In this document: positions 52,749 to 59,845 of the stretch, piece by piece
Layout: each line of letters begins with the position of its first letter
How positions within the stretch are numbered: position 1 is the stretch's first letter
From: Acididesulfobacillus acetoxydans
GTDB lineage: Bacteria > Bacillota > Desulfitobacteriia > Desulfitobacteriales > Desulfitobacteriaceae
NCBI RefSeq assembly: GCF_902729405.1
Contig: NZ_LR746496.1
Coordinates: forward strand, 1,984,001-2,048,000
DNA: 64,000 nucleotides
Direction: 5' to 3'
Notes under the pieces: model-generated
What the model was told of the DNA's origin: nothing
Database searches by the model: none
The model's input: the letters and a program-made list of their open reading frames with translations, nothing else
Position numbers and translations under genes: made by a program

Positions 52749-52975
52749 TCATGGCCGGTCGGTTGGAGGCCGGAACGGTCTGGATCAACGATGTGATCTA
52801 TGCTTACGGGTTGGCAGCAACTTCTTGGGGGAGAATTCAAGGAAAGCTGCTTGGGGCGGACACACTCGGCCATTGGCCTGCGGGACTTTACCCAGGTCCG
52901 TCATGGCAATGAGGGTTCTTATCCGCTGACCAAAAGCCCCATGCCCCGGGCTTTAGTCATGGGGTAAGGCATCGG
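52749..52975 (+). pseudogene. Aldehyde dehydrogenase, C-terminal fragment with frameshift
   Basis: GRLEAGTVWINDVIYAYGLA in one frame is followed, after a shift near 52830, by LGRTHSAIGLRDFTQVRHG in another; together they give the end of an NAD-dependent aldehyde dehydrogenase. The second frame runs into the left end of the IS element and stops in its hairpin. The catalytic Cys region is missing. Confidence 0.75.
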
Positions 52976-53030
52976 ACATACTTGCATTATGCAGGCATCA
53001 GATATATAATATTAATATTTTAATATTATT

Positions 53031-53423
53031 ATGGAATATAGAAGCAATAAAGACATTATTTTCTCCTGTAAGTACCATGTAGTATAGTGTCCGGAATATC
53101 GGCGTAAAGTTCTTGTCGAGGGTGTTGATGTACGGCTGAAGGAGTTGATTGAGAATATTGCCATCCAACATCAAGCCGAAATTATCGAAATGGAGATTAT
53201 GCCGGATTATGTACACCTGCTTATCGAAGTTGATCCACAATACGGTATTCATCGGCTTATTCGGCAAATTAAGGGCCAGACATCCCGTATACTTCGTCAA
53301 GAATATCCTTGGCTGAAAAGCCGGATACCCACACTTTGGACGAATTCCTACTTTGTATCGACGGTAGGAGGTGCGCCACTTGCCCAAATCAAACGCTATA
53401 TCGAACAACAAAAGTATGTCTAG
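53031..53423 (+). pseudogene. tnpA: tnpA (Y1 transposase), amber-interrupted and lacking a HUH histidine
   Basis: The frame reads MEYRSNKDIIFSCKYHVV, then TAG (53085-53087), then CPEYRRKVLV, and runs on to IKRYIEQQKYV. The stop stands where the family has Trp (VVWCPKYRR), a TGG-to-TAG change. The HUH motif reads PDYVHLL instead of PDHVHLL, so the first His is Tyr. The catalytic Tyr of KRYIEQQ is kept. Two independent single-base losses make the protein inactive, so mobility would need help in trans. Confidence 0.92.
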
Positions 53424-54963
53424 GAGGCTATCACCCTCTTTTATCTGTGAAATCCCCTTGCGCGTAACGCGCTTCAACGCTAAGATCCTCAACGCCCGTT
53501 TTGAAGCAGCGCGTCGGATGTATAACGCCCTTCTTGGCGAAGGAATGCGCCGACTTCGTCTCATGCGCCAGTCCAAAGTGTATCAGCAAGCCAGGGCTGT
53601 TTCTCCAACGGATCGGTTACGAAGCCATGAACGGATGCGTCTTTTTAAACAAGCCAGGGATACCTACGGGTTTTCTGAATACGCACTCTCACGCTATGCA
53701 ACGCAAGTGCGACATTCCTGGTTGGATGAACACTTGGATGCCCATACGGTACAGAAACTAACCCAACGGGCTTTCGGTGCCGTCTCACGAGTAGCCTATG
53801 GCAAAGCCAAGAAAGTCCGGTTTAAAGGAAAACGCGGGCTGCACTCGGTCGAAGGCAAAAGCCAGGGGTCGGCGATAAAATGGAAAGACGATCATGTGGT
53901 ATGGTCTGGAATCCGCCTCCCCATGGTAAAAGAGACGCTCAACGATCCCGTAATCGCTTATGGATTAACTCACCGTGTCAAGTATGTCCGGCTTGTGCGA
54001 CGGGTTATAAACGGTAAAGACCGGTTTTGCGCTCAACTTATCCTGGAGGGTAAACCGTATCAAAAACCAGAACACACAATTGGAACAGAGGTTGTGGGCT
54101 TAGACATGGGCCCTTCGACCCTGGCCTATGTCGGCGAAACCCAGGCGGTGCTTACCCTGTTTTGCGAGCCCATCGTGCGTAATCATCAAGAGATCCGGCG
54201 GCAGCAGCGGCATATCGATCGGCAGCGGCGAGCCAATAATCCGGATTGCTATGATGAATTAGGTAGGGCCATCAAGGGTAAGCATCCGTCAAAGAAAAGC
54301 CGCCGCCTGAAAGTCTCACAGGGAACGCTTTCTGAGTTATTTCGCCAAGAAGCCGCCTATCGAAAAACACTTCATGGGCAGTTGGCTAACCAAATACTGT
54401 CCGTGGGAGTTCGCATAAAGACCGAAAACATCTCGTATAAAGCTTTCCAAAAAAGCTTTGGCAAATCGGTGGGCGTACGCGCACCGGGCATGTTTGTCGC
54501 AATGCTAAAACGCAAGGCTGAAAGTGCCGGCGGTGAAGTGGATGCGTTTAACACCCGAACCACTGCGTTATCCCAAGTCTGCCACTGCGGGGAAAGGCAC
54601 AAGAAACCGCTGAAGCAGAGAGTCCATGAATGTACGTGTGGCGTCGTAATGCAGCGGGATCTCTACAGTGCCTATCTGGCGCGGTTTGTCGAAGACAATG
54701 TTCTCCATGCAACCAAGTCTAGTCAGGCTTGGTCAGGTGCGGAATCGCTCCTGCGGGCGGCGTGGAGGAATTCACAACAACTTGCGAGTGGCAGGGCCAT
54801 CCCTGCCTCCTTCGGTCCGGCACTCAGGGTCGTGTCAGTTCAGAGTGCCGGACGGAGTCAGAGCGAGTCGTCCGAGAAAGAGAGCTTGATTGAGCGTAAG
54901 AGTTTGGATGTTGTAGTCTTCGGGCGAGAGCCAATCAGAGCGCAGTCAATTATAAGTTCTTAG
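53416..54963 (+). CDS. tnpB: TnpB RNA-guided nuclease (IS605-type)
   Basis: A 515-residue TnpB starting at ATG 53416, overlapping the tnpA end. An N-terminal recognition region is followed by a RuvC domain whose three acidic sites look intact: GLDMGPSTLAYVGE (D), IKTENISYKAF (E) and QRDLYSAYLARF (D). The zinc ribbon is CHCGERHKKPLKQRVHECTCG. TnpB cuts DNA next to a TAM using an RNA copied from the element right end. The last 60 or so codons overlap predicted RNA stems. Since tnpA is dead, tnpB may be held by other selection or simply not yet decayed. Confidence 0.93.
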   Translation: MSRRLSPSFICEIPLRVTRFNAKILNARFEAARRMYNALLGEGMRRLRLMRQSKVYQQARAVSPTDRLRSHERMRLFKQARDTYGFSEYALSRYATQVRHSWLDEHLDAHTVQKLTQRAFGAVSRVAYGKAKKVRFKGKRGLHSVEGKSQGSAIKWKDDHVVWSGIRLPMVKETLNDPVIAYGLTHRVKYVRLVRRVINGKDRFCAQLILEGKPYQKPEHTIGTEVVGLDMGPSTLAYVGETQAVLTLFCEPIVRNHQEIRRQQRHIDRQRRANNPDCYDELGRAIKGKHPSKKSRRLKVSQGTLSELFRQEAAYRKTLHGQLANQILSVGVRIKTENISYKAFQKSFGKSVGVRAPGMFVAMLKRKAESAGGEVDAFNTRTTALSQVCHCGERHKKPLKQRVHECTCGVVMQRDLYSAYLARFVEDNVLHATKSSQAWSGAESLLRAAWRNSQQLASGRAIPASFGPALRVVSVQSAGRSQSESSEKESLIERKSLDVVVFGREPIRAQSIISS

Positions 54964-54990
54964 AACCCCCTGGATTTATCCATGGGGAGA
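54785..54990 (+). ncRNA. Candidate omega/reRNA of the tnpB element
   Basis: The 3' end of tnpB and the right end form strong stems: GGCAGGG-CCAT-CCCTGCC (54790-54807), TCCGGCACTC with GAGTGCCGGA (54816-54825/54843-54852), and the right-end hairpin (54967-54987). In this family such a region is processed into the guide RNA; the guide would be the bases following about 54990. Inferred from position and folding. Confidence 0.55.
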
Positions 54991-55653
54991 TTCAGAGAGC
55001 ATGGTCATCCCCTGGGACTAATCATGGTGGCAGATAACCCGCTGGCGCACGATCTGGTGGCAGCCAAATTGTTACACCTTGATCCATCGCAAATTGGCCA
55101 TTTGCAGGCCGCGATCCTGCGAGGCTATACTCCGGTCTCTTTGGATGATATCGAGATTCTGGGCGATTATCCGTTGGCAGAGATCCTGAACAAGACTGCA
55201 GGTCTCTCAACCGGAATGATCCGGGTGGAGGAGTTCCCCTCGCCTCTAAGCATTCGCAGTGGGACACCCTATTGTACGGGAGGGTGTCAAGGGATCTTTC
55301 TGGATTGGCTGTATATGCTAAACGATCGCGCGCCCCAAAAGTTGGGCCGGCTTCCGGCGATACCGGTGATCATCGGACGGACGGAAGAGGAAATCACGGC
55401 TCCCCGAATGCTGGTGATTGGAGACTGTGCGGCTCAAAGTCCGCATCTTCACGGCAAACAGCTGAGAATAGCGGGTTGTCCCCCCACACATCGGGATTTG
55501 ATTCTGCAAATGGCTTTGAAAACCAGGGCTTTTGCGCCGTTTATCCGGGCTGATATGGTCTGGGATTCTTATGCCGTCTATCCTTGGCGCAAGTGGCTCA
55601 AGCGCAAGAACAGGAAGGTGGGGCAGGGTGATGAACCGGAAGGGCAGGGTTGA
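54982..55653 (+). pseudogene. DUF362 protein, 5' end removed by the IS element
   Basis: The frame gives 223 residues whose first codons lie in the IS right end. From about residue 12 it matches the C-terminal half of DUF362 proteins: VADNPLAHDLVAAKLLHLDP, then GYTPVSLDDIEILGD and a Cys pair in PYCTGGCQGIFLDWL plus GDCAAQSPH. DUF362 proteins are thought to bind iron-sulfur clusters; their role is unclear. The N-terminal part is not found on the other side of the element, so more than a simple insertion happened. Confidence 0.75.
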
Positions 55654-55700
55654 CTTTTAAAATGTATTCCGCTAGTATATAAATTGAACGTTCATTATAA
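55650..55700 (+). promoter_or_regulatory. tetR promoter with TetR operator
   Basis: TTGACT (55650-55655), 17 bases, TAGTAT (55673-55678). A perfect palindrome TGAACGTTCA lies at 55685-55694 in the probable +1 region. The 18-bp string ATTGAACGTTCATTATAA (55683-55700) recurs with one change before the next operon. Autorepression is inferred. Confidence 0.7.
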
Positions 55701-55746
55701 ATTAATTGGACATACGGAAAAATTAAGCATTGGAGCGCAGCAAATT

Positions 55747-56364
55747 ATGCCCAAATTAGGTATGGAAGAAATCAGGAAAGAACAGGTCATTAAAGCGACT
55801 GAAAACTGTATAATCGAAAAAGGACTTTCCAACATATCCATAAAAGATATCGCGGCTGAGGCGAAGCTTAGTACCGGGATCATCTATCATTACTTTAAAA
55901 ACAAAGATGATTTACTGTTACAGGTTCTCAAAGAAGCGTTTCGCAAATCGCATGAACAAGTGATGCAGACGGTTGAACCCATTGGCGATTCTGTTGTTAA
56001 ATTGAAGAAACATATCGAATACATCCATGCGGTTCCTAAAGATAATCCTGAATTTTATGCCGTTTTGATGAGTTATCTGGGAGAAGCGCAGCATAATCCG
56101 AAGGTGAAGAAGATCATTGCTTTATTTTTTAAGAATCTTCGTTCTTATATTGTTCATTATTTGAGCAAGAACACTTCGCAAGCGGTAGGGATTCAAGATC
56201 GCTCCAGGGTTGAATTGCTGGCGGCCATGATGATTGGCTTAGGACTTGGCATAGGCATTCAATGGACCATCGAGCCGGATTTTCTTAATCTCGAACAGCT
56301 GACAGTGGATTTTCAGGATGTGTTAGGAGGATATTTTTCGAGAAGTCCTACAGCAGATGGCTAA
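55747..56364 (+). CDS. TetR-family repressor
   Basis: A 205-residue regulator. The helix-turn-helix is typical: GLSNISIKDIAAEAKLSTGI then IYHYFKNKDDLLLQVLKEAF. The C-terminal ligand domain is helical (IEYIHAVPKDNPEFYAVLMS; LLAAMMIGLGLGIGIQWTIE), like FadR/AcrR types that sense acyl-CoA or aromatic acids. I chose ATG 55747 (MPKLGMEEIRKEQ). The same operator before this gene and before the enoyl-CoA hydratase operon makes it the likely local repressor. It is more AT-rich than the left half of the window. Confidence 0.9.
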   Translation: MPKLGMEEIRKEQVIKATENCIIEKGLSNISIKDIAAEAKLSTGIIYHYFKNKDDLLLQVLKEAFRKSHEQVMQTVEPIGDSVVKLKKHIEYIHAVPKDNPEFYAVLMSYLGEAQHNPKVKKIIALFFKNLRSYIVHYLSKNTSQAVGIQDRSRVELLAAMMIGLGLGIGIQWTIEPDFLNLEQLTVDFQDVLGGYFSRSPTADG

Positions 56365-56444
56365 CGGCTATTTGTAGACTAGGTCAAGCTTCTAGGTGCC
56401 GATTGGATGCAAGGCTGACCTATCATTGAAAAGCGGCTATTTCC

Positions 56445-56529
56445 ATGAGGAGATCTAGTTCAGGAGGAGATCTAGTTCATGAGAAGATCTAGTTCATGAG
56501 GAGATCTGGTTCAGGAGGAGATCTAGTTC
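56445..56529. repeat. 17-bp tandem array (5 copies)
   Basis: Five units of exactly 17 bp, consensus ATGAGGAGATCTAGTTC alternating with AGGAGGAGATCTAGTTC, each holding AGATCT, lie between tetR and the operator of the next operon. Confidence 0.92.
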
Positions 56530-56581
56530 AGGAAAGTCCCTGGATAATGAGGGGGGATAAGAATTTTTTAACTTTATGTAT

Positions 56582-56600
56582 ATTGAGCGTTCATTATAAT
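56582..56600 (+). promoter_or_regulatory. Second TetR operator, before the acyl-CoA operon
   Basis: ATTGAGCGTTCATTATAA (56582-56599) matches the tetR operator in 17 of 18 bases and overlaps a -10-like TATAAT (56595-56600). Repression of the downstream operon is inferred. Confidence 0.7.
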
Positions 56601-56651
56601 ATAAATGGGCAAGGAACGCATAGTTGTGTTCTGGAAGAAAGGGGATAGAGC

Positions 56652-57452
56652 ATGGAAGTTCTTATTGAAACGAATAAAACAAATGAAAAGGTATGTACCG
56701 TTATTCTGAATCGCCCCGAGGTGAAGAACTCAGTGGATCGTAAAACCGCTCGACAATTGGCCGCTGCTTTCCGGGAATTTGAAAAGGATGATCGTCTGCG
56801 GGTTGCTGTTTTATGGGGTGCGGGAGGAACCTTTTGTGCGGGGGCTGATCTGAAGGCTTTAGCGGATCCGACAGGTTCCTTAATCAATGAGTTGAATGAG
56901 GATATGGAGCAAGATGGTCCGATGGGGACGACGCGGATGCGTTTATCCAAGCCGGTGATCGCCGCGATTTCAGGATATGCTGTGGCGGGTGGACTGGAAC
57001 TGGCTTGTTGGTGTGATCTGCGGGTTGTTGAAAGAAATGCCATTATGGGGGTATTCAGCCGGCGCTTTGGGGTGCCGCTCATTGATGGGGGTACGCAACG
57101 TCTCCCGCGGCTCCTCGGTTTGAGCCGTGCTTTGGATATGATCCTCACAGGTCGGCCGGTGGGCGCTGAGGAGGCTCTGGCTATCGGATTAGCCAATAGG
57201 CTGGTTGAACCGGGCACGGCCCGGCGAGAGGCGGAAAAACTTGCGGCTCAAATTGCTGAGTTCCCCCAGGTTTGTTTACGCAGTGATCGGGAAGCAGCGT
57301 ACCGTGGCCAAAATATGGAGTTTGATCAGGCGATGGCGTATGAATTTCAACAGGGCCTTAACGTCATGGCAAAGGGTGAGCCCAGGCAGGGGGCGGACAA
57401 GTTTGTGAACGGAATGGGGAGACACGGAAAGTTCTCGAAAGGAGAGGAATGA
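56652..57452 (+). CDS. Enoyl-CoA hydratase/isomerase (crotonase family)
   Basis: A 266-residue crotonase. The oxyanion-hole segments are GAGGTFCAGADLKAL and AISGYAVAGGLELACWCDLR. The region after FGVPLIDGGTQRLPRLLG holds the usual acid/base position, here Asp-Gly-Gly rather than a clear Glu, so the exact reaction (hydration, isomerisation or other) is open. First gene of the TetR-controlled operon; its stop overlaps the next start by four bases. SD AAAGGGG. Confidence 0.9.
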   Translation: MEVLIETNKTNEKVCTVILNRPEVKNSVDRKTARQLAAAFREFEKDDRLRVAVLWGAGGTFCAGADLKALADPTGSLINELNEDMEQDGPMGTTRMRLSKPVIAAISGYAVAGGLELACWCDLRVVERNAIMGVFSRRFGVPLIDGGTQRLPRLLGLSRALDMILTGRPVGAEEALAIGLANRLVEPGTARREAEKLAAQIAEFPQVCLRSDREAAYRGQNMEFDQAMAYEFQQGLNVMAKGEPRQGADKFVNGMGRHGKFSKGEE

Positions 57453-58327
57453 AGATGGTCAGGGGGAAAGCGATTCGTACGGTGGGTGTTTTGGGAGCGG
57501 GTTTAATGGGGCATGGGATTGCTCAACTGGCTGCTCAGGCGGACTGTGAGACGGTTTTGGTGGATACGGTCCAGGAGTCTCTGGAGAAGGCCCGGCTGGG
57601 GATAACCCAACTGTTAGAGAAACGTGTTCAGTCGAGAAAATTATCAGAAGAGTCAGCTAAGGGAATTGTGGGTCGGATCAAGTTTTCGCAGAATGTGCTT
57701 GATTTAGCTGAGTGTGATCTCATTATCGAGGCTGTTCCTGAAATCATGAGTCTAAAAAAGGAGGTTTTTGCTCAGTTGGATCAGATTGCAAAATCATCGG
57801 CGCTGCTGGCGACGAATACAAGTCAACTGAGCATCACAGAGATTGCGGCTGTGACGGGGCGTTCCGAACAAGTTATTGGCATGCATTTCTTTTATCCGGC
57901 CCAGGTGATGAAACTGGTGGAGATACCGGTCGGTGAACATACGTCAGAGGAGACGGTGGCTGCGATCGAGGAACTGGCCCAAAGCATGGGGAAGGAAACG
58001 ATTGTTTGTAAGGATACGCCTGGATTTATCGTGAATCGCCTGCTTGCGGGCCTAATGGTGGAGGCGACGCGAGTGTATGATGAAAAACTGGTGAGCATTG
58101 AAGATGTGGATAAGGCATTAAAATATGCCCTGGGTCATCCGATGGGACCGTTTGAACTCTTTGATTTCAGTGGCATCGATACGATGGTTAGAGTCGCCGA
58201 TGGTCTGCGGGATGCTTTTGGTGAGCGGTTCCGGGTAGGCACGGGAGTGCGGAACAAGGTGCGGGCCGGCGATTTTGGCCGTAAGAGCGGCAGAGGGTTT
58301 TATCGTTATAAGAAGGAAAACGAATAA
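57449..58327 (+). CDS. 3-Hydroxyacyl-CoA dehydrogenase
   Basis: A 292-residue NAD-dependent enzyme. The Rossmann motif is VGVLGAGLMGHGIAQLAAQ, the catalytic His is in GMHFFYPAQVMKLVEI with Glu and Asn nearby, and the C-terminal dimer domain has GFIVNRLLAGLMVEA and ALGHPMGPFELFDFSG. It oxidises 3-hydroxyacyl-CoA to 3-oxoacyl-CoA, the step after the hydratase. ATG 57449 overlaps the upstream stop (ATGA), so the two are coupled. Full length for the family. Confidence 0.94.
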   Translation: MKMVRGKAIRTVGVLGAGLMGHGIAQLAAQADCETVLVDTVQESLEKARLGITQLLEKRVQSRKLSEESAKGIVGRIKFSQNVLDLAECDLIIEAVPEIMSLKKEVFAQLDQIAKSSALLATNTSQLSITEIAAVTGRSEQVIGMHFFYPAQVMKLVEIPVGEHTSEETVAAIEELAQSMGKETIVCKDTPGFIVNRLLAGLMVEATRVYDEKLVSIEDVDKALKYALGHPMGPFELFDFSGIDTMVRVADGLRDAFGERFRVGTGVRNKVRAGDFGRKSGRGFYRYKKENE

Positions 58328-58346
58328 GGCATAGGGGGTGTGAGTG

Positions 58347-59762
58347 ATGGCGGGGATTGTTGCCTTTGGAGGGTATATCCCGTGGAGCAGGCTGGAACGT
58401 AAGGCGATTAAAGAAGCACAGGGGGAATCCGGATTACCCGGTGCCAAGGCCGTTGCCAATTTTGATGAGGATACTCTGACGATGGCTGTGGCGGCTGCGC
58501 TGGATTGCGCCAGCGGACTTGATACGTCCCGGTTTGATGGGGTGTATTTTGCCGGTACGACGTCACCTTTTGGAGAAAAACTGGTTGCTCCGACGCTGGC
58601 GGGTGTTTTAGATATGCCAGCCAACTGCCGGACGATGGATATATTGGGCTCCCTGCGTGCCGGCTCAAGTGCGCTGTTGGCGGCTCTGGATGCGGCCCGT
58701 CAAGGGCAGCAGATGCTGGTGGCGGTGAGCGATAGCAGGATGGGCAGGGTCGGCGGTTTAAACGAATTGTTATTCGGAGATGGGGCAGCGGCTTTTCTAT
58801 TGGGGAATGAAAATGTGATTGCAGAAATTCTGGATTATGAAAGTATGTCCGTTGATTTTTATGATAATTGGCGTCTTGCGGAAAGCCGTTTTGTCGAGAC
58901 CTGGGAAGAAAGGTTTTGGTACAGTCAGGGTTATGGCCGCTTCCCGCTGGAAGTGGGGAAAAAGGCCATGCAGAAAGCAGGGTTAAAGGCAGAAGATTTT
59001 GCCAAGGTCGTGATTTATGGAATGAAGGCCAAGGATCATCTGAGCCTTGCAGCCAAGCTCGGTTTTCGCCCGGAACAGGTCGCTGATAATCTGATTGATG
59101 TCATTGGCAATACGGGAAGCGCTTGTGGCCCGCTGGCTTTGATTCGTGTTTTAGAAACAGCTAAACCCGGCGATAAGGTGTTATGGATAACCTATGGGGA
59201 CGGGAGTGATGCCATCGTTTTGCAAGTGACGGAGGCGATTCATGATTTGCCGCCACGCAGGGGAGTTGGCGGGTATGTGGAGGGACCTGTTCATCCGATC
59301 ACCTATGGCAAATACCTGAGGTGGCGCAATCTGCTCCCTTGGGAAGCGCCGCGGCGTCCGCCTTTAGTACGACCGTCGCTTCCGGATCGTACCCGTAATC
59401 TGGGGAAGATCCTGGCCTTGCGCGGTAGTCGTTGCCGGGTCTGTAAAACACCGCATTTCCCCCCGCAAAGGGTGTGTGTTCATTGTCAGGCCATCGATCA
59501 GATGGAAGAATACTCCTTTAAGGGCCGGGGTGCGAGGTTGGTCACGTATACGCTGGATGGCTTAGCTTTTTCACCCGATCCGCCGGTGGCCCTCACGGTG
59601 ATTGACTTTGAAGGAGGTGGACGATTGGTTTGCCAAGCGACGGATTACGAGGCCGATGAACTGAGTATTGGTCTGGAATTGGACCTGACCTTTCGCCGCT
59701 TGTTCGCAGCGGAGGGGCTGCCGGTTTATTTTTGGAAAACGATACCTAGAAGGCGCTTGTGA
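58347..59762 (+). CDS. HMG-CoA synthase-like protein fused to DUF35 (OB-fold/zinc ribbon)
   Basis: A 471-residue fusion. Residues 1-330 have the thiolase-superfamily HMG-CoA synthase-like fold (GIVAFGGYIPWSRL; VFGDGAAAFLLG-like GDGAAAFLLGNEN; VIGNTGSACGPLALI). Residues about 350-471 are DUF35: zinc ribbon CRVCKTPHFPPQRVCVHC and OB-fold VTYTLDGLAFSPDPPVALTV. The usual nucleophile Cys (as in FACKAG or EACYG) reads GSLRAG, so the synthase activity looks lost. In archaea DUF35 bridges HMG-CoA synthase and a thiolase; the next gene is such a thiolase. A substrate-channelling role is inferred. Confidence 0.85.
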   Translation: MAGIVAFGGYIPWSRLERKAIKEAQGESGLPGAKAVANFDEDTLTMAVAAALDCASGLDTSRFDGVYFAGTTSPFGEKLVAPTLAGVLDMPANCRTMDILGSLRAGSSALLAALDAARQGQQMLVAVSDSRMGRVGGLNELLFGDGAAAFLLGNENVIAEILDYESMSVDFYDNWRLAESRFVETWEERFWYSQGYGRFPLEVGKKAMQKAGLKAEDFAKVVIYGMKAKDHLSLAAKLGFRPEQVADNLIDVIGNTGSACGPLALIRVLETAKPGDKVLWITYGDGSDAIVLQVTEAIHDLPPRRGVGGYVEGPVHPITYGKYLRWRNLLPWEAPRRPPLVRPSLPDRTRNLGKILALRGSRCRVCKTPHFPPQRVCVHCQAIDQMEEYSFKGRGARLVTYTLDGLAFSPDPPVALTVIDFEGGGRLVCQATDYEADELSIGLELDLTFRRLFAAEGLPVYFWKTIPRRRL

Positions 59763-59845
59763 GTCGGGAAAGGCGAAGTTCAAGGGTTGGAATTTGAGAC
59801 CGAATAAAGGCGTGTAGACACGCGTTAAGTTAGGAGTGGATGGCG

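Larger units (their letters stand above)
52931..54990 (+). mobile_element. IS200/IS605-family element with dead tnpA and intact-looking tnpB
   Basis: A roughly 2.06-kb unit. The left-end hairpin is CCCCATG (52937-52943) with CATGGGG (52958-52964), with an alternative AAAGCCC/GGGCTTT pairing. Then come tnpA, overlapping tnpB, and a right-end hairpin, CCCC-TGGAT-TT-ATCCA-T-GGGG (54967-54987). These elements move as single-stranded circles by a HUH transposase and leave no target duplication. It has cut off the front of a DUF362 gene on its right. Exact ends are approximate by a few bases. Confidence 0.85.
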
